Shown in pieces: positions 7,308-15,218 of a stretch of DNA of 26,305 nt (positions within the stretch are counted from its first letter, which is position 1; every line of letters starts with the position of its first letter). The DNA lies in contig JACKBA010000057.1 of the NCBI GenBank assembly GCA_020634815.1, forward strand, positions 1-26,305, in the 5' to 3' direction. The notes below the pieces were generated by a model that was given only the letters and a program-made list of their open reading frames with translations, did no database searches and was not told the origin of the DNA. This stretch comes from Caldilineaceae bacterium (lineage in GTDB: Bacteria; Chloroflexota; Anaerolineae; Caldilineales; Caldilineaceae). Position numbers and translations under genes: made by a program.

Positions 7308-7336
7308 ACGATACAACGATTTTGATTTGCTGTCAC
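7308..7336 (-). promoter_or_regulatory. Candidate promoter of the leftward aldo/keto reductase
   Basis: On the minus strand GTGACA (7331-7336, 5 of 6 match to the -35 consensus), a 17-base spacer and TATCGT (7308-7313, 4 of 6 to the -10). It lies about 110 bases before the ATG at 7196, in the 319-base spacer between the divergent reductase genes. Nothing else was recognised in that spacer. Confidence 0.35.
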
Positions 7337-7515
7337 TTTTGGGTGATTCGGTGCGAGATGTGTTGCGGAGCGGGCACTGGGGCTTACGAGAGTTTGATGC
7401 GATGACGATTCGTGAACCATGAAGTAGACCAGCAGGCGCCGGCGCGGTTGCGCCAATCGGGAGTTTGGCACACAATGGAGAGGACAGCGTTCACAACTTA
7501 GGAAAGGAGCAGACC

Positions 7516-8487
7516 ATGCAGTATGCAAACCTGGGGCGTACGGGCTTGAAGGTGAGCCGTCTCTGCCTCGGCACGATGAACTTTGGCCCGCTGGCCAGCG
7601 AGGCGGAGAGCTTTGCCATGATGGACCGCGCGCTGGATGCCGGCGTCAACTTCTTTGACACGGCCAACCGCTACGGCGCGCAGGTGCACGTCGGCTACAC
7701 CGAGGAGATCATCGGCAAGTGGCTGGCCAAGGGCGGCGGCCGGCGCGACAAGATCGTGCTGGCGACCAAGGTCTTCGGCCCCATGGGCGATGGCGTCAAC
7801 GAGCGCGGGCTGTCGGCCTATCACATCCGCAAGGCGTGCGAGGAGAGCCTGCGCCGCATGCAGACCGACCACATCGATCTCTACCAGATGCACCACGTGG
7901 AGCGCTCGACGCCGTGGGCAGAGATCTGGCAGGCGATGGAGCAACTCGTGCGCGAGGGCAAGGTCATCTACGTGGGCTCCAGCAACTTCGCCGGTCTGCA
8001 CATCGCGCTGGCGCAGGCCGCGGCCGAGAAGCGCAACTTCTTGGGGCTGGTCTCCGAGCAGAGCCTCTATCACCTCAACGCCCGCATGATCGAGCTGGAG
8101 CTGATCCCCGCGTGCGAGACCTTCGGGCTGGGCTTGATACCGTGGAGCCCGCTGGCCGGTGGGTTGTTGGGCGGCGTGCTCAAACAGGCGGACGAGGGGC
8201 GCCGCTCGTCCGAGCGCATCCAGCAGGCCATCGAGAAGCACCGACCGCAACTGGAGGCGTACGAAGGGCTGTGTGCCGAGATCGGGCAGGAGCCGGCCGA
8301 CGTGGCACTGGCGTGGCTGCTGCACCAGCCGGCCGTCACCGCGCCCATCATCGGCCCGCGCACCATGGCGCAGTTCGAGGGCAACCTGCGCGCGTTGGAC
8401 ATTGCGCTCACGCCGGAAGTGCTGGCGCGACTGGACGAAATCTGGCCGGGGCCGGGCGGCGCCGCGCCCGAAGCGTATGCGTGGTAG
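7516..8487 (+). CDS. Aldo/keto reductase, paralogue of the divergent neighbour
   Basis: A 323-residue aldo/keto reductase with the tetrad Asp48, Tyr53 (FFDTANRYG), Lys85 (LATKVFG) and His126 (LYQMHH). It shares long identical stretches with the 6198-7196 product (for example RRMQTD/KRMQTD, GKVxYVGSSNFAG, GLGLIPWSPL) and the same APxAYAW ending. The two are therefore recent paralogues arranged head to head. It lacks the eleven-residue insertion after the catalytic Lys strand seen in the other copy (roughly residues 92-106 there). The start is ATG at 7516 with AGGAG 6 bases upstream. Substrate unknown. Transcription probably stops in the palindromic element right after the gene. Confidence 0.94.
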   Translation: MQYANLGRTGLKVSRLCLGTMNFGPLASEAESFAMMDRALDAGVNFFDTANRYGAQVHVGYTEEIIGKWLAKGGGRRDKIVLATKVFGPMGDGVNERGLSAYHIRKACEESLRRMQTDHIDLYQMHHVERSTPWAEIWQAMEQLVREGKVIYVGSSNFAGLHIALAQAAAEKRNFLGLVSEQSLYHLNARMIELELIPACETFGLGLIPWSPLAGGLLGGVLKQADEGRRSSERIQQAIEKHRPQLEAYEGLCAEIGQEPADVALAWLLHQPAVTAPIIGPRTMAQFEGNLRALDIALTPEVLARLDEIWPGPGGAAPEAYAW

Positions 8488-8498
8488 AACAGAACTGC

Positions 8499-8607
8499 TT
8501 TGACGCAGAGGCGCGGAGAGGCAGAGAAAACGCAGAGAAGATTCAGGAATTCTCTGCATTTGGCTCTTCTCTGCGAACCTCTGCGCCCTTGCGCCTCTGC
8601 GTCGAAA
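8499..8607. repeat. CGCAGAGG-type interspersed palindrome, copy 1
   Basis: The left end TTTGACGCAGAGGCGC (8499-8514) is complementary to GCGCCTCTGCGTCGAAA (8591-8607), with inner CGCAGAGAA/TTCTCTGCG arms. Related copies lie at 9842-9876 (half) and 20752-20855. It sits immediately downstream of the reductase gene and could act as a bidirectional transcript-end hairpin. Confidence 0.8.
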
Positions 8608-8660
8608 GTCTGTACGTGGCCCCAAGAGCCTTTTTGTAATTCAAGAGAGGATTCACGAGA

Positions 8661-9821
8661 ATGGCGAACGATGCCAGGAAACCGCTGCGCGTAGCCATCA
8701 TAGGCACGGCGCGGCGGTCGGACTATCTGTACGGGCCGATCGTGCAGGCGCTGCCGGAAGAGGTCGAGCTGGTCGGCGTGTGGGGACGTGGCACGGAGTC
8801 AGCGCGGCGGCTGGGCGAGAGCCTGGACGTGCCGTGGTACACGGACCTGGACCGGCTCATGCGCGAGCAGGCGCCGGAGATCGGCATCGTTTCGGTGGCC
8901 TACGGGGCGAACGGTGAGGTGGGGCTGATGGCGGTCGAGGCGGGGCTGCACGTCCTGCTCGAAACGCCCATTGCCCACAAGCTGAGCGAGGCGGACGCCA
9001 TCATCGCCGCCGCGGCGCAGCGCGGCCTCAAGATTGAAGTCGCCGAACAGTTCCACCGCCGCCCGCTGGAGCAGATCAAACTGGCGCTCATCGCGACGGG
9101 GCTCTTCGGTCGCGTGCACACCTCCTTCAACGACTTCGCCGGCCACGGCTATCACGGCGTCAGCGTCATGCGCAGCTATCTGGGCTTCGATACCCGGCCC
9201 GTGCAGGTGACCGGTGCGGTGCGCGACTATCCGCTGGCCGCGCACTGGTCGCGGCTGGCCGGCACGCGCGGCGAGCGCACGGAGACGCAGGAGCACGGCA
9301 TCGTCGACTTTGCCGGCGGGCAGCTCGGCATCTTCCACTGGACGAGCGTGGGCTACGACTCGGCAACGCGCTGGTGGCGCAGCAGCCGCTTCCTGGCCGA
9401 GCGGGGCATGGGTATCACCGTGGGCGTCGGGCTGGAGGTGCAGGAGCGCCTGAGCCTGCTGGCGCCTGGCGGTGAGGCGCCGTACTTCATCACGCTGGAG
9501 CGCCGCTGGGAGCGCGTCGACGGCGGCGCGCTGGTAGCGATGGTCGCGCACACGGGCGACGCCGCGCAGCCAATCGTTGTGTGGGAGAATCCCTTCCGCC
9601 CGGCGGTGCAGGGCCATGGCCGGCAGTGGCACGACGACGAGATCGGCGTGGCCGGCTGCCTGCTCAGCCTGGTCGAGGCGGTGCGCGGCGGCGGCGAACC
9701 GAGTTACGGCGCGCAACAGGCACGGCTCGACCAGGAACTGGTCCTGGCGTTGCGCATGTCGAGCGCAGCCGGCGGCGCGCCGGTGAAGCTGCCTCTCGAT
9801 CCCGCCGCGCAGACGTTGTGA
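8661..9821 (+). CDS. Gfo/Idh/MocA-family oxidoreductase-like protein, atypical active site
   Basis: A 386-residue protein with an N-terminal Rossmann-like domain (LRVAIIGTARRSDYL, residues 9-23) and a C-terminal alpha/beta domain, as in the Gfo/Idh/MocA family. VVEAGLHVLLETPIAH-like sequence occupies the site of the usual EKP motif: here it is ETP (101-103), so the catalytic lysine is replaced by threonine. The glycine-rich nucleotide loop is also unusual (IGTARRSD rather than GxGxxG). Later residues (QEHGIVDFAGGQLGIFHWTS) fit the sheet domain. The start at 8661 has GAGAGGA about 9 bases upstream. It may be a non-catalytic or differently acting member. It stands between two repeat elements with no operon partner. 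Confidence 0.85.
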   Translation: MANDARKPLRVAIIGTARRSDYLYGPIVQALPEEVELVGVWGRGTESARRLGESLDVPWYTDLDRLMREQAPEIGIVSVAYGANGEVGLMAVEAGLHVLLETPIAHKLSEADAIIAAAAQRGLKIEVAEQFHRRPLEQIKLALIATGLFGRVHTSFNDFAGHGYHGVSVMRSYLGFDTRPVQVTGAVRDYPLAAHWSRLAGTRGERTETQEHGIVDFAGGQLGIFHWTSVGYDSATRWWRSSRFLAERGMGITVGVGLEVQERLSLLAPGGEAPYFITLERRWERVDGGALVAMVAHTGDAAQPIVVWENPFRPAVQGHGRQWHDDEIGVAGCLLSLVEAVRGGGEPSYGAQQARLDQELVLALRMSSAAGGAPVKLPLDPAAQTL

Positions 9822-9841
9822 GTCGTTGCAGCGAATTGTTA

Positions 9842-9931
9842 AAACGCAAAGGCGCAAAGACGCAAAGACGCAGAGGAATTGCATGGCGTGGAGACAAGTT
9901 GCTCCCTGATGTAGCGGCGGTCTGTGACCGC
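9842..9931. repeat. Half copy of the CGCAGAG repeat plus a small hairpin
   Basis: Bases 9842-9876 hold direct AACGCAAAGGCGCAAAG-like units (CGCAAAGA repeated, then CGCAGAGG), matching the left arm of the palindromes at 8499 and 20752. The right arm is missing. A separate GCGGTC-TGT-GACCGC hairpin follows at 9917-9931. No gene is seen between 9822 and 10037. Confidence 0.6.
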
Positions 9932-10037
9932 TGGTGCCCGGCAGCGCAGGAACGCAAGTAGCAAAGATCTGCCGTCGCAGTCCGCTGGTACAGTGTCAGA
10001 TTGGTTAACGACGCGGTGAGGCTCTCCCCGGGGCGCG

Positions 10038-12224
10038 ATGATGAGCATGAAGTATTGGCCGCTGGCCGTCATCCTGGCGGCGTATAGTTGCCTGGCGATC
10101 GCCTATAGCGTCGTCGTCCCGCTCTTCGAGGCGCCGGATGAAGTGTGGCACTACGAGTACGTGCGCTGGCTGGCGGAGGGCAACGGCCTGCCCGCGCCGG
10201 CAGATGTCGGCGCGGCGCCGTGGGCGCAGGAAGGCTCGCAGCCGCCGCTCTACTATGCGCTGGGCGCGCTATTGACGGCGCCGGTGGGGACGAGCAACGC
10301 GGCGCAGGTGATTCGCTACAATGTGCACGCCGTGGTCGGCAACGCCGAGGGGGCGGACAACCGCAACGTCCTGCTGCACGGGCGCGTCCACGCCTGGCCG
10401 TGGCAGGGCGTGACGCTCGCTGCGCATCTGACGCGCTTCCTCTCGGTTCTACTGGGCGCCATCACCGTGGCAGTGAGCTATGCACTGGCGCGGGCCGTGG
10501 CGCCGGGCTGGCCGGCGGCCGCGCCGCTGGCGGCGGCGGTGGTTGCCTTCACGCCGCAGTACCTCTTTATCACCGCCTCCACCAACAATGACAATCTGGT
10601 GACCATGCTGGGCACCGCTGGCCTCTACCTTTGCGCGCGCGTGGTCGGTCTGGCGCGCGTGCCGGGGTGGCGCTGGTGGGCGGGACTGGGGCTGGTGGTC
10701 GGCCTGGCTGCGCTGAGCAAGCTTAGCGGTCTCCTGCTCCTGCCGCTGATCGGTGTCACGATCCTGCTTGTGGCGTACCGGCAGCGGTCGTGGCGTGTCC
10801 TGTGGCGCGGCACGGTGATTGCCGGCGCGCTTTTCCTGCTCGTTGCCGGCTGGTGGTACGTGCGCGCCTGGCGACTCTTCGGCGATCCGCTGCTGCTCTC
10901 GGTGATGTTCGCCGTGCTGCCGCCGCGCGCCGATCCCGCCACGCCGGCGCAGGTGCTGGCCATGCTGCCCGGCATCTGGCGCTCGACGTGGGCGGTCTTC
11001 GGCTGGTTCAACCTCGTTGCGGCAGAGTGGCTCTACTGGCTCTATGGCGGGCTGACGCTGGCGGCGCTGGCGGGCTGGGTGTTCGCTCTGGCGGCGGCGC
11101 GAACGTCCGTGCGCGCGGCGATCCGGCCGGCGGCGCTTGGGCTGGTGCTGCTCTGGTGCGCGCTCACCGGCGTGGCTGTGCTGCGCTGGGCGCAAATGAG
11201 CTACGCGCAGGGACGCCTGCTCTTTCCGGCTCTCGGCGGTTTTGCCGTGTTGCTGGCGGGCGGCTTGCTGGCGCCATGGCCGGCGCTGCGGCGGCGCTGG
11301 GTCGCAGGAGTCGCGGCGAGTGGGTTTGCCCTCATTGCCGCGCTGGCGCCCTTCCTGTGGATCGCACCGGCCTACGCGTCGCCGCCGCTGCGCGTGCCAT
11401 CGGGCGAGGTGCCGAACCTGGTGAACTTGCGCTTTGGCCCGGCAATCCGGCTGGCGGGCTATGACGTGACGCCGCGCCAGGTGACGCCGCGCAACACCGT
11501 CGCCGTGACGCTCTACTGGCAGGCTGACGGCACGCCGCCTACCGACTACAGCGTCTTCCTCCATGCCACGGACACGGCCGGCATCCTCCAGGCGCAGCAC
11601 GACAGCCACCCCGGCCAGGGCAACTTTCCGACGAGCGAGTGGCGGCCTGGCGCGATCGTCGTCGACCGTCACCTGCTGACGATCCCGCCGGGCGTGCCGG
11701 CGCCGGCGACGCTGCGCATCGAGGCGGGCCTCTACGATGCGCGTAGCGGCGAGCGGCTGGCGGTGGGCAACGCCGATCGTGTCGCCCTGGCCGACATCGG
11801 CGTCGCACCCGCACCGGGCGATCTGCCCAATGCCGGGCGTGTCGACTTTGGCGGCAAGCTGGCCCTGGCCGGTTACGACCTGGACCGGCGCCACAGCGCG
11901 CCCGGCGATTCGCTCACGCTGACCATGTGGTGGGATGCTCTCGGCGTGATGGACCGTGACTACGTGGCCTTTGCGCACCTGCTGCTGCCGCCCGACGCCG
12001 TCTGGGCGCAGGATGACCGCCTGCTGGAGCGCAGCGGCGCGCGCACGTCGGCCTGGCGGGTTGGCGATCGCTTGCAGGCGACGTACACGCTTGCGCTGCC
12101 GGAGACGGCGCCGCCGGGCATCTACCACGTCGAGGTGGGTGTCTACGACAAGGATACGTACGAGCGTCTGCCGGTGGGCGGGAGCGAGCAGGGCGTGGCG
12201 CTGGCGCGGATCAAAGTCGAGTAG
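10038..12224 (+). CDS. GT-C/DUF2142-like membrane glycosyltransferase-type protein with two C-terminal beta modules
   Basis: A 728-residue protein. The first membrane helix (about 5-27) is followed by FEAPDEVWHYEY, the acidic DE loop typical of GT-C and DUF2142 membrane proteins, then by about ten more hydrophobic helices up to residue 450. Such enzymes transfer sugars from polyprenyl-phosphate donors outside the membrane. Residues about 464-594 and 602-728 are two copies of one beta-sandwich-like module, each starting FG..LAGYD, with a W.A/W.D strand, a DY..F.H strand and a final PPG..Y/L.E.GLYD..(S/Y)ERL. Three ATGs (10038, 10041, 10047) are possible starts; none has a clear Shine-Dalgarno sequence. 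Transcription ends towards the hairpin at 12241. The exact donor and acceptor are unknown. Confidence 0.87.
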   Translation: MMSMKYWPLAVILAAYSCLAIAYSVVVPLFEAPDEVWHYEYVRWLAEGNGLPAPADVGAAPWAQEGSQPPLYYALGALLTAPVGTSNAAQVIRYNVHAVVGNAEGADNRNVLLHGRVHAWPWQGVTLAAHLTRFLSVLLGAITVAVSYALARAVAPGWPAAAPLAAAVVAFTPQYLFITASTNNDNLVTMLGTAGLYLCARVVGLARVPGWRWWAGLGLVVGLAALSKLSGLLLLPLIGVTILLVAYRQRSWRVLWRGTVIAGALFLLVAGWWYVRAWRLFGDPLLLSVMFAVLPPRADPATPAQVLAMLPGIWRSTWAVFGWFNLVAAEWLYWLYGGLTLAALAGWVFALAAARTSVRAAIRPAALGLVLLWCALTGVAVLRWAQMSYAQGRLLFPALGGFAVLLAGGLLAPWPALRRRWVAGVAASGFALIAALAPFLWIAPAYASPPLRVPSGEVPNLVNLRFGPAIRLAGYDVTPRQVTPRNTVAVTLYWQADGTPPTDYSVFLHATDTAGILQAQHDSHPGQGNFPTSEWRPGAIVVDRHLLTIPPGVPAPATLRIEAGLYDARSGERLAVGNADRVALADIGVAPAPGDLPNAGRVDFGGKLALAGYDLDRRHSAPGDSLTLTMWWDALGVMDRDYVAFAHLLLPPDAVWAQDDRLLERSGARTSAWRVGDRLQATYTLALPETAPPGIYHVEVGVYDKDTYERLPVGGSEQGVALARIKVE

Positions 12225-12240
12225 GCGAAGCGGGATAAAA

Positions 12241-12286
12241 AAACGGGGCGTGCAGGTCGAAGACAATCGACCTGCACGCCCCGTTT
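12241..12286 (-). terminator. Strong intrinsic terminator of the ABC importer operon
   Basis: A perfect 20-base inverted repeat (12241-12260 with 12267-12286) surrounds a 6-base loop. On the minus strand the stem is followed by TTTTTTTAT, a proper U-tract, so it terminates the operon ending at 12310. It lies between convergent genes and may also slow plus-strand transcription from the 10038-12224 gene, although the T-tract on that side is only three bases. Confidence 0.9.
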
Positions 12287-12309
12287 GGATGGAACGGGAC
12301 GCAGCGGTG

Positions 12310-13461
12310 TTACTGCCCGCCGGCCGTCAGCGTTACCTCGACAGGCTGGTAGTCGGCGCCCATGGTGTCGCCGTCGATACCTTCCAGCGCGGCCGCGGCG
12401 TAGTCGGTGACGTAGGCGCCTTCGCCGGGCGGGTTGGCGATGATGCCGTACTGCTGGGCGATGCCGGCCGTCTGCTCGAAGAGCGCGGCGTCCATCTGGC
12501 CGATGCCGGCCGTGGAGGGCCAGATCAGCTTGTTGACCTCGTTCATCATCCACGTCTGGTGGCCGCGCGGCAGCGCCGGTCCCTGCTCCAGCACGTAGTC
12601 GACGCACTTGTCGACGTTGTCGCGGCAGAACATCCAGCCCTTGAAGGAGGCGCGCAGGAAGCGGCTGGCGATGTCCTGGTTGGCGGCGTCGGCGAGCCAC
12701 TCCTCGGTGACGAAGACGCCATCCTGGAGCATGGCCGTCCCTTCGGCGTTGAAGTCGATGACGTTCAACTGGTCGAGCGTGTAGAGATTGCCGTCTTTGT
12801 CGGGCGTCTCCAGCACCTGGGCCAGCTCGTTGTAGGTCATAGCCGCGGCGGCGTCGACCTGGCGTTCGATCAGCAGGTTCATGTCGAAGGGCTGCTGGAT
12901 CAACTCGACGCCGGTGTCCTTGTCGATGCCGTACTTGGCCAGCGTGGCGAGCAGCTCGAACTCGTTGCCGCCGAACCAGACGGCGACCTTCTTGCCGGCC
13001 AGGTCGGCCGGGCTCTCGATGCCCGTGTCCTTCCACGAGATCTCGCGCATGGCGCTGCGCTCGAAGACCTGGGCAATGTTGACCAGGTTGGTGCCCTGCT
13101 CGCGCGCGGAGAGCAGGCTGGGCACGAAGTTGATGCCGAAGTCGGCCTGGCCGCCGGCCACGACCTGCTCGGGGACGATGTCCGGGCCGCCGGGGTTGAT
13201 GGTGATCTCCAGGCACTCGTCGTCGTAGAAGCCTTCGCCCTGTGCGGCGTAGTAGCCGGCGAACTGGGCCTGGGCCACCCACTTGAGTTGCAGCGTGACG
13301 GGGTCCTTGCTTTCGCAGCCGGCCGCAGCTTCGCCGCCGGCAGCTTCGGTTGCGGCTGCTTCACCGCCGGCCGGGGCAGGGGCGGCCGGCGCCGCACAGG
13401 CGCTGACGAGCAGGGCGATCACGACCAGCAGAGCTGACATGATCCAGAGTGATTTACGCAT
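12310..13461 (-). CDS. ThiY/RibY-like (NMT1 family) substrate-binding lipoprotein
   Basis: A 383-residue periplasmic-type binding protein. The signal peptide ends in LLVSAC (Cys22, lipobox), followed by an Ala/Gly/Glu linker to about residue 48. The mature domain opens VTLQLKWVAQAQFAGYYAA, the signature of the ThiY/RibY branch of NMT1 proteins, followed by QGEGFYDDECLEITINPGG. Members bind thiamine-precursor pyrimidines or riboflavin. The start at 13461 has AGGAGG about 10 bases upstream. It is the last gene of the importer cluster, 53 bases after the second permease, and is closed by the terminator at 12241-12286. The substrate is probably a flat N-heterocycle, but this is inference from family and neighbours. 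Confidence 0.9.
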   Translation of the reverse strand: MRKSLWIMSALLVVIALLVSACAAPAAPAPAGGEAAATEAAGGEAAAGCESKDPVTLQLKWVAQAQFAGYYAAQGEGFYDDECLEITINPGGPDIVPEQVVAGGQADFGINFVPSLLSAREQGTNLVNIAQVFERSAMREISWKDTGIESPADLAGKKVAVWFGGNEFELLATLAKYGIDKDTGVELIQQPFDMNLLIERQVDAAAAMTYNELAQVLETPDKDGNLYTLDQLNVIDFNAEGTAMLQDGVFVTEEWLADAANQDIASRFLRASFKGWMFCRDNVDKCVDYVLEQGPALPRGHQTWMMNEVNKLIWPSTAGIGQMDAALFEQTAGIAQQYGIIANPPGEGAYVTDYAAAALEGIDGDTMGADYQPVEVTLTAGGQ

Positions 13462-13514
13462 GGTTGGTTGTCCTCCTGAGACAGAAACGGTTGGTCGATA
13501 GATACCGGTAATTA

Positions 13515-14306
13515 TCAAGGCATTCGGCGCCAGGGCATGAGCCAGCGCTCGAGCAGGGCGATGACGAAGTAAAAGAACAAGCCGTAGAAACAGGCGACCA
13601 GGATCGCTGCCCAGGCGTCGGGCGTCTTGAGAATGCTGGCCTGCGTCTTGATGTAGATGCCCAGGTAGTTGACGGCGCCGCCAAAGAACTCGGCCACGAT
13701 GGCGCCGATCATGCTCACCGCCGTGCAGATCTTGAAGGCGTTGAAGACAAAAGGCAGCGAGGTCGGCACGCGCAGCTTGCTGAAGATCTGCCAGTCGGTG
13801 GCGGCGTAGGAGCGCATGAGCGCGATGGCGTCGGGCGAGGCGGCGGTCAGGCCACGCACGGCGCTGACCATGGTCGGGAAGAAGCACATGACGGCGACGA
13901 TGGCGATTTTGGAGCCGGGGCCGATGCCAAACCAGACGATGGCGATGGGCGCCATGGCCACGATGGGCACCGAGTTGCTGGCCACGGCGAAGGGTAGCAG
14001 CAACTCGGACAGGCGCGGCGAGCGGGCGACGAACATGGCGACGACCAGCCCCAGCGAGCAGCCGATGACGAAGCCGCCCACCGCCTCCAGAAAGGTGTTG
14101 AAGCCGTAGCTCATCAGCGCGCCGAACTGGCCGGCCAAGGATTGCCAGATGAGGCTGGGCGGCGGCAGCAGGAAGACGGGCGGCTGGAAGATCAGCACCA
14201 GCGCTTCCCACAGGCCAACGACCGCGACAAAGACGATGAGCGGCGCCACCCACGGGCGCTGCCAGATCGACGGTTTGGGGCCGGGCACGATTTCGACGAC
14301 AGACAT
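13515..14306 (-). CDS. ABC importer permease (SsuC/ThiX-like)
   Basis: A 263-residue inner-membrane protein of the BPD_transp_1 family with about six hydrophobic helices. The cytoplasmic EAA-like coupling loop reads LMRSYAATDWQIFSKLRVPTS (about residues 160-180). It forms the channel together with, or instead of, the 283-residue paralogue encoded at 15219-16070. The start is ATG at 14306. There is no good ribosome-binding site, but an extended -10 box lies only 8 bases upstream, so the mRNA may be almost leaderless. A 118-base gap separates it from the ATPase gene; all other genes of this block are much closer together. Confidence 0.9.
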   Translation of the reverse strand: MSVVEIVPGPKPSIWQRPWVAPLIVFVAVVGLWEALVLIFQPPVFLLPPPSLIWQSLAGQFGALMSYGFNTFLEAVGGFVIGCSLGLVVAMFVARSPRLSELLLPFAVASNSVPIVAMAPIAIVWFGIGPGSKIAIVAVMCFFPTMVSAVRGLTAASPDAIALMRSYAATDWQIFSKLRVPTSLPFVFNAFKICTAVSMIGAIVAEFFGGAVNYLGIYIKTQASILKTPDAWAAILVACFYGLFFYFVIALLERWLMPWRRMP

Positions 14307-14314
14307 AAGCGTTC

Positions 14315-14323
14315 AGTATAGCA
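14315..14323 (-). promoter_or_regulatory. Extended -10 promoter element before the second permease
   Basis: On the minus strand TGCTATACT is an extended -10 (TGn plus TATACT at 14315-14320), ending 8 bases before the permease ATG. No clear -35 is present, as is usual with extended -10 promoters. Transcription would begin at or within a few bases of the start codon, which fits the missing ribosome-binding site. Confidence 0.45.
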
Positions 14324-14389
14324 AGGGCGGCAATCGGCCGCTACGGATGAAGTTGCCAAAGAAATGCAGGCGATCTTCACAATGATCCG

Positions 14390-14407
14390 GCGCATCTGCG
14401 GATGCGC
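14390..14407. other. Small hairpin between ATPase and second permease genes
   Basis: GCGCATC (14390-14396) and GATGCGC (14401-14407) pair around TGCG. There is no T-tract on either strand. It could set differential mRNA stability between the two halves of the importer operon. Confidence 0.4.
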
Positions 14408-14424
14408 ACGGGGCGGACTGCGTG

Positions 14425-15213
14425 CTATTCGTGGCCGACGAACTCCTCTTTCAGCGTCTCGCGCACCACGGTCATCAGCTCGAAGAAGCGCGGGCTTTCG
14501 CGCGTCTCGAAGGTGCGCGGGTAGGGCAGGTCGATGTCGACGACGGTCGCGATGCGCCCCGGCCGCGGCGTCATGACGACGATGCGCGACGAGAGAAAGA
14601 CCGCCTCCGAGATGGAGTGCGTCACGAAGAGAATCGTCTTGTGCGTCGTCTGCCAGATGTCGAGCAGTTCCATGTTCATGCGCTCGCGGGTGAACTCGTC
14701 CAGCGCGCCGAAGGGTTCGTCCATGAGCAGGATGGCGGGGTCAAAGGAGAGCGCGCGCGCTATGGAGGCGCGCTGCTGCATGCCGCCGGAGAGCTGCCAC
14801 GGGTAGTGGTCGTGGAAGTCGCGCAGCCCGACCATGGCCAGCATCTTGTCGACACGCGGCTTCCAGTCCGCCTTGGCGCGGCCCATGACCTCCAGCGGCA
14901 GTTCGGCGTTACGCTCTACCGTGCGCCAGTCGTAGAGCGTGGGCGCCTGGAAGACAAAGCCGTACTCGCGGTTCTTGCGCGCCACGTCGGGCGCGTGGCC
15001 GTTGACGAGGAGCGTGCCCTGCGTCGCCTTGTCCAGGTCGGCGATGAGGCGCAGCAGCGTCGACTTGCCGCAGCCCGACGGCCCCACCAGCGAGACAAAC
15101 TCGCCCTTGGCGATGCTCAGCGACACATCCTTGAGCGCGACGGTGCTGGCGTTGGCGTTACCGTAGATCTTGCTCACCTTGTCGACGGCAATGATGGGTG
15201 TGCTCTCTGCCAT
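14425..15213 (-). CDS. ABC importer ATPase (SsuB/TauB-like)
   Basis: A 262-residue nucleotide-binding subunit. Walker A GPSGCGKST (44-52), Q-loop Gln89 (VFQAPTLYDW), signature LSGGMQQR (141-148), Walker B ILLMDEP (161-167) and switch His199 are all intact. The family powers uptake of nitrate, sulfonates, taurine or pyrimidine precursors. The ATG at 15213 has GGAGGAG 8 bases upstream and lies 5 bases after the stop of the 15219-16070 permease. It is the only ATPase in the cluster, so it presumably serves both permeases. Confidence 0.95.
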   Translation of the reverse strand: MAESTPIIAVDKVSKIYGNANASTVALKDVSLSIAKGEFVSLVGPSGCGKSTLLRLIADLDKATQGTLLVNGHAPDVARKNREYGFVFQAPTLYDWRTVERNAELPLEVMGRAKADWKPRVDKMLAMVGLRDFHDHYPWQLSGGMQQRASIARALSFDPAILLMDEPFGALDEFTRERMNMELLDIWQTTHKTILFVTHSISEAVFLSSRIVVMTPRPGRIATVVDIDLPYPRTFETRESPRFFELMTVVRETLKEEFVGHE

Positions 15214-15218
15214 GGGCG

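Noticed and set aside
9917..9931. Terminator after the Gfo/Idh/MocA-like gene
   Set aside because: The stem is six base pairs without a T-tract on either strand.
12241..12286. Attachment or recombination site
   Set aside because: The 20-base inverted repeat is followed by a U-tract on the minus strand right after an operon end, which is explained fully by intrinsic termination.
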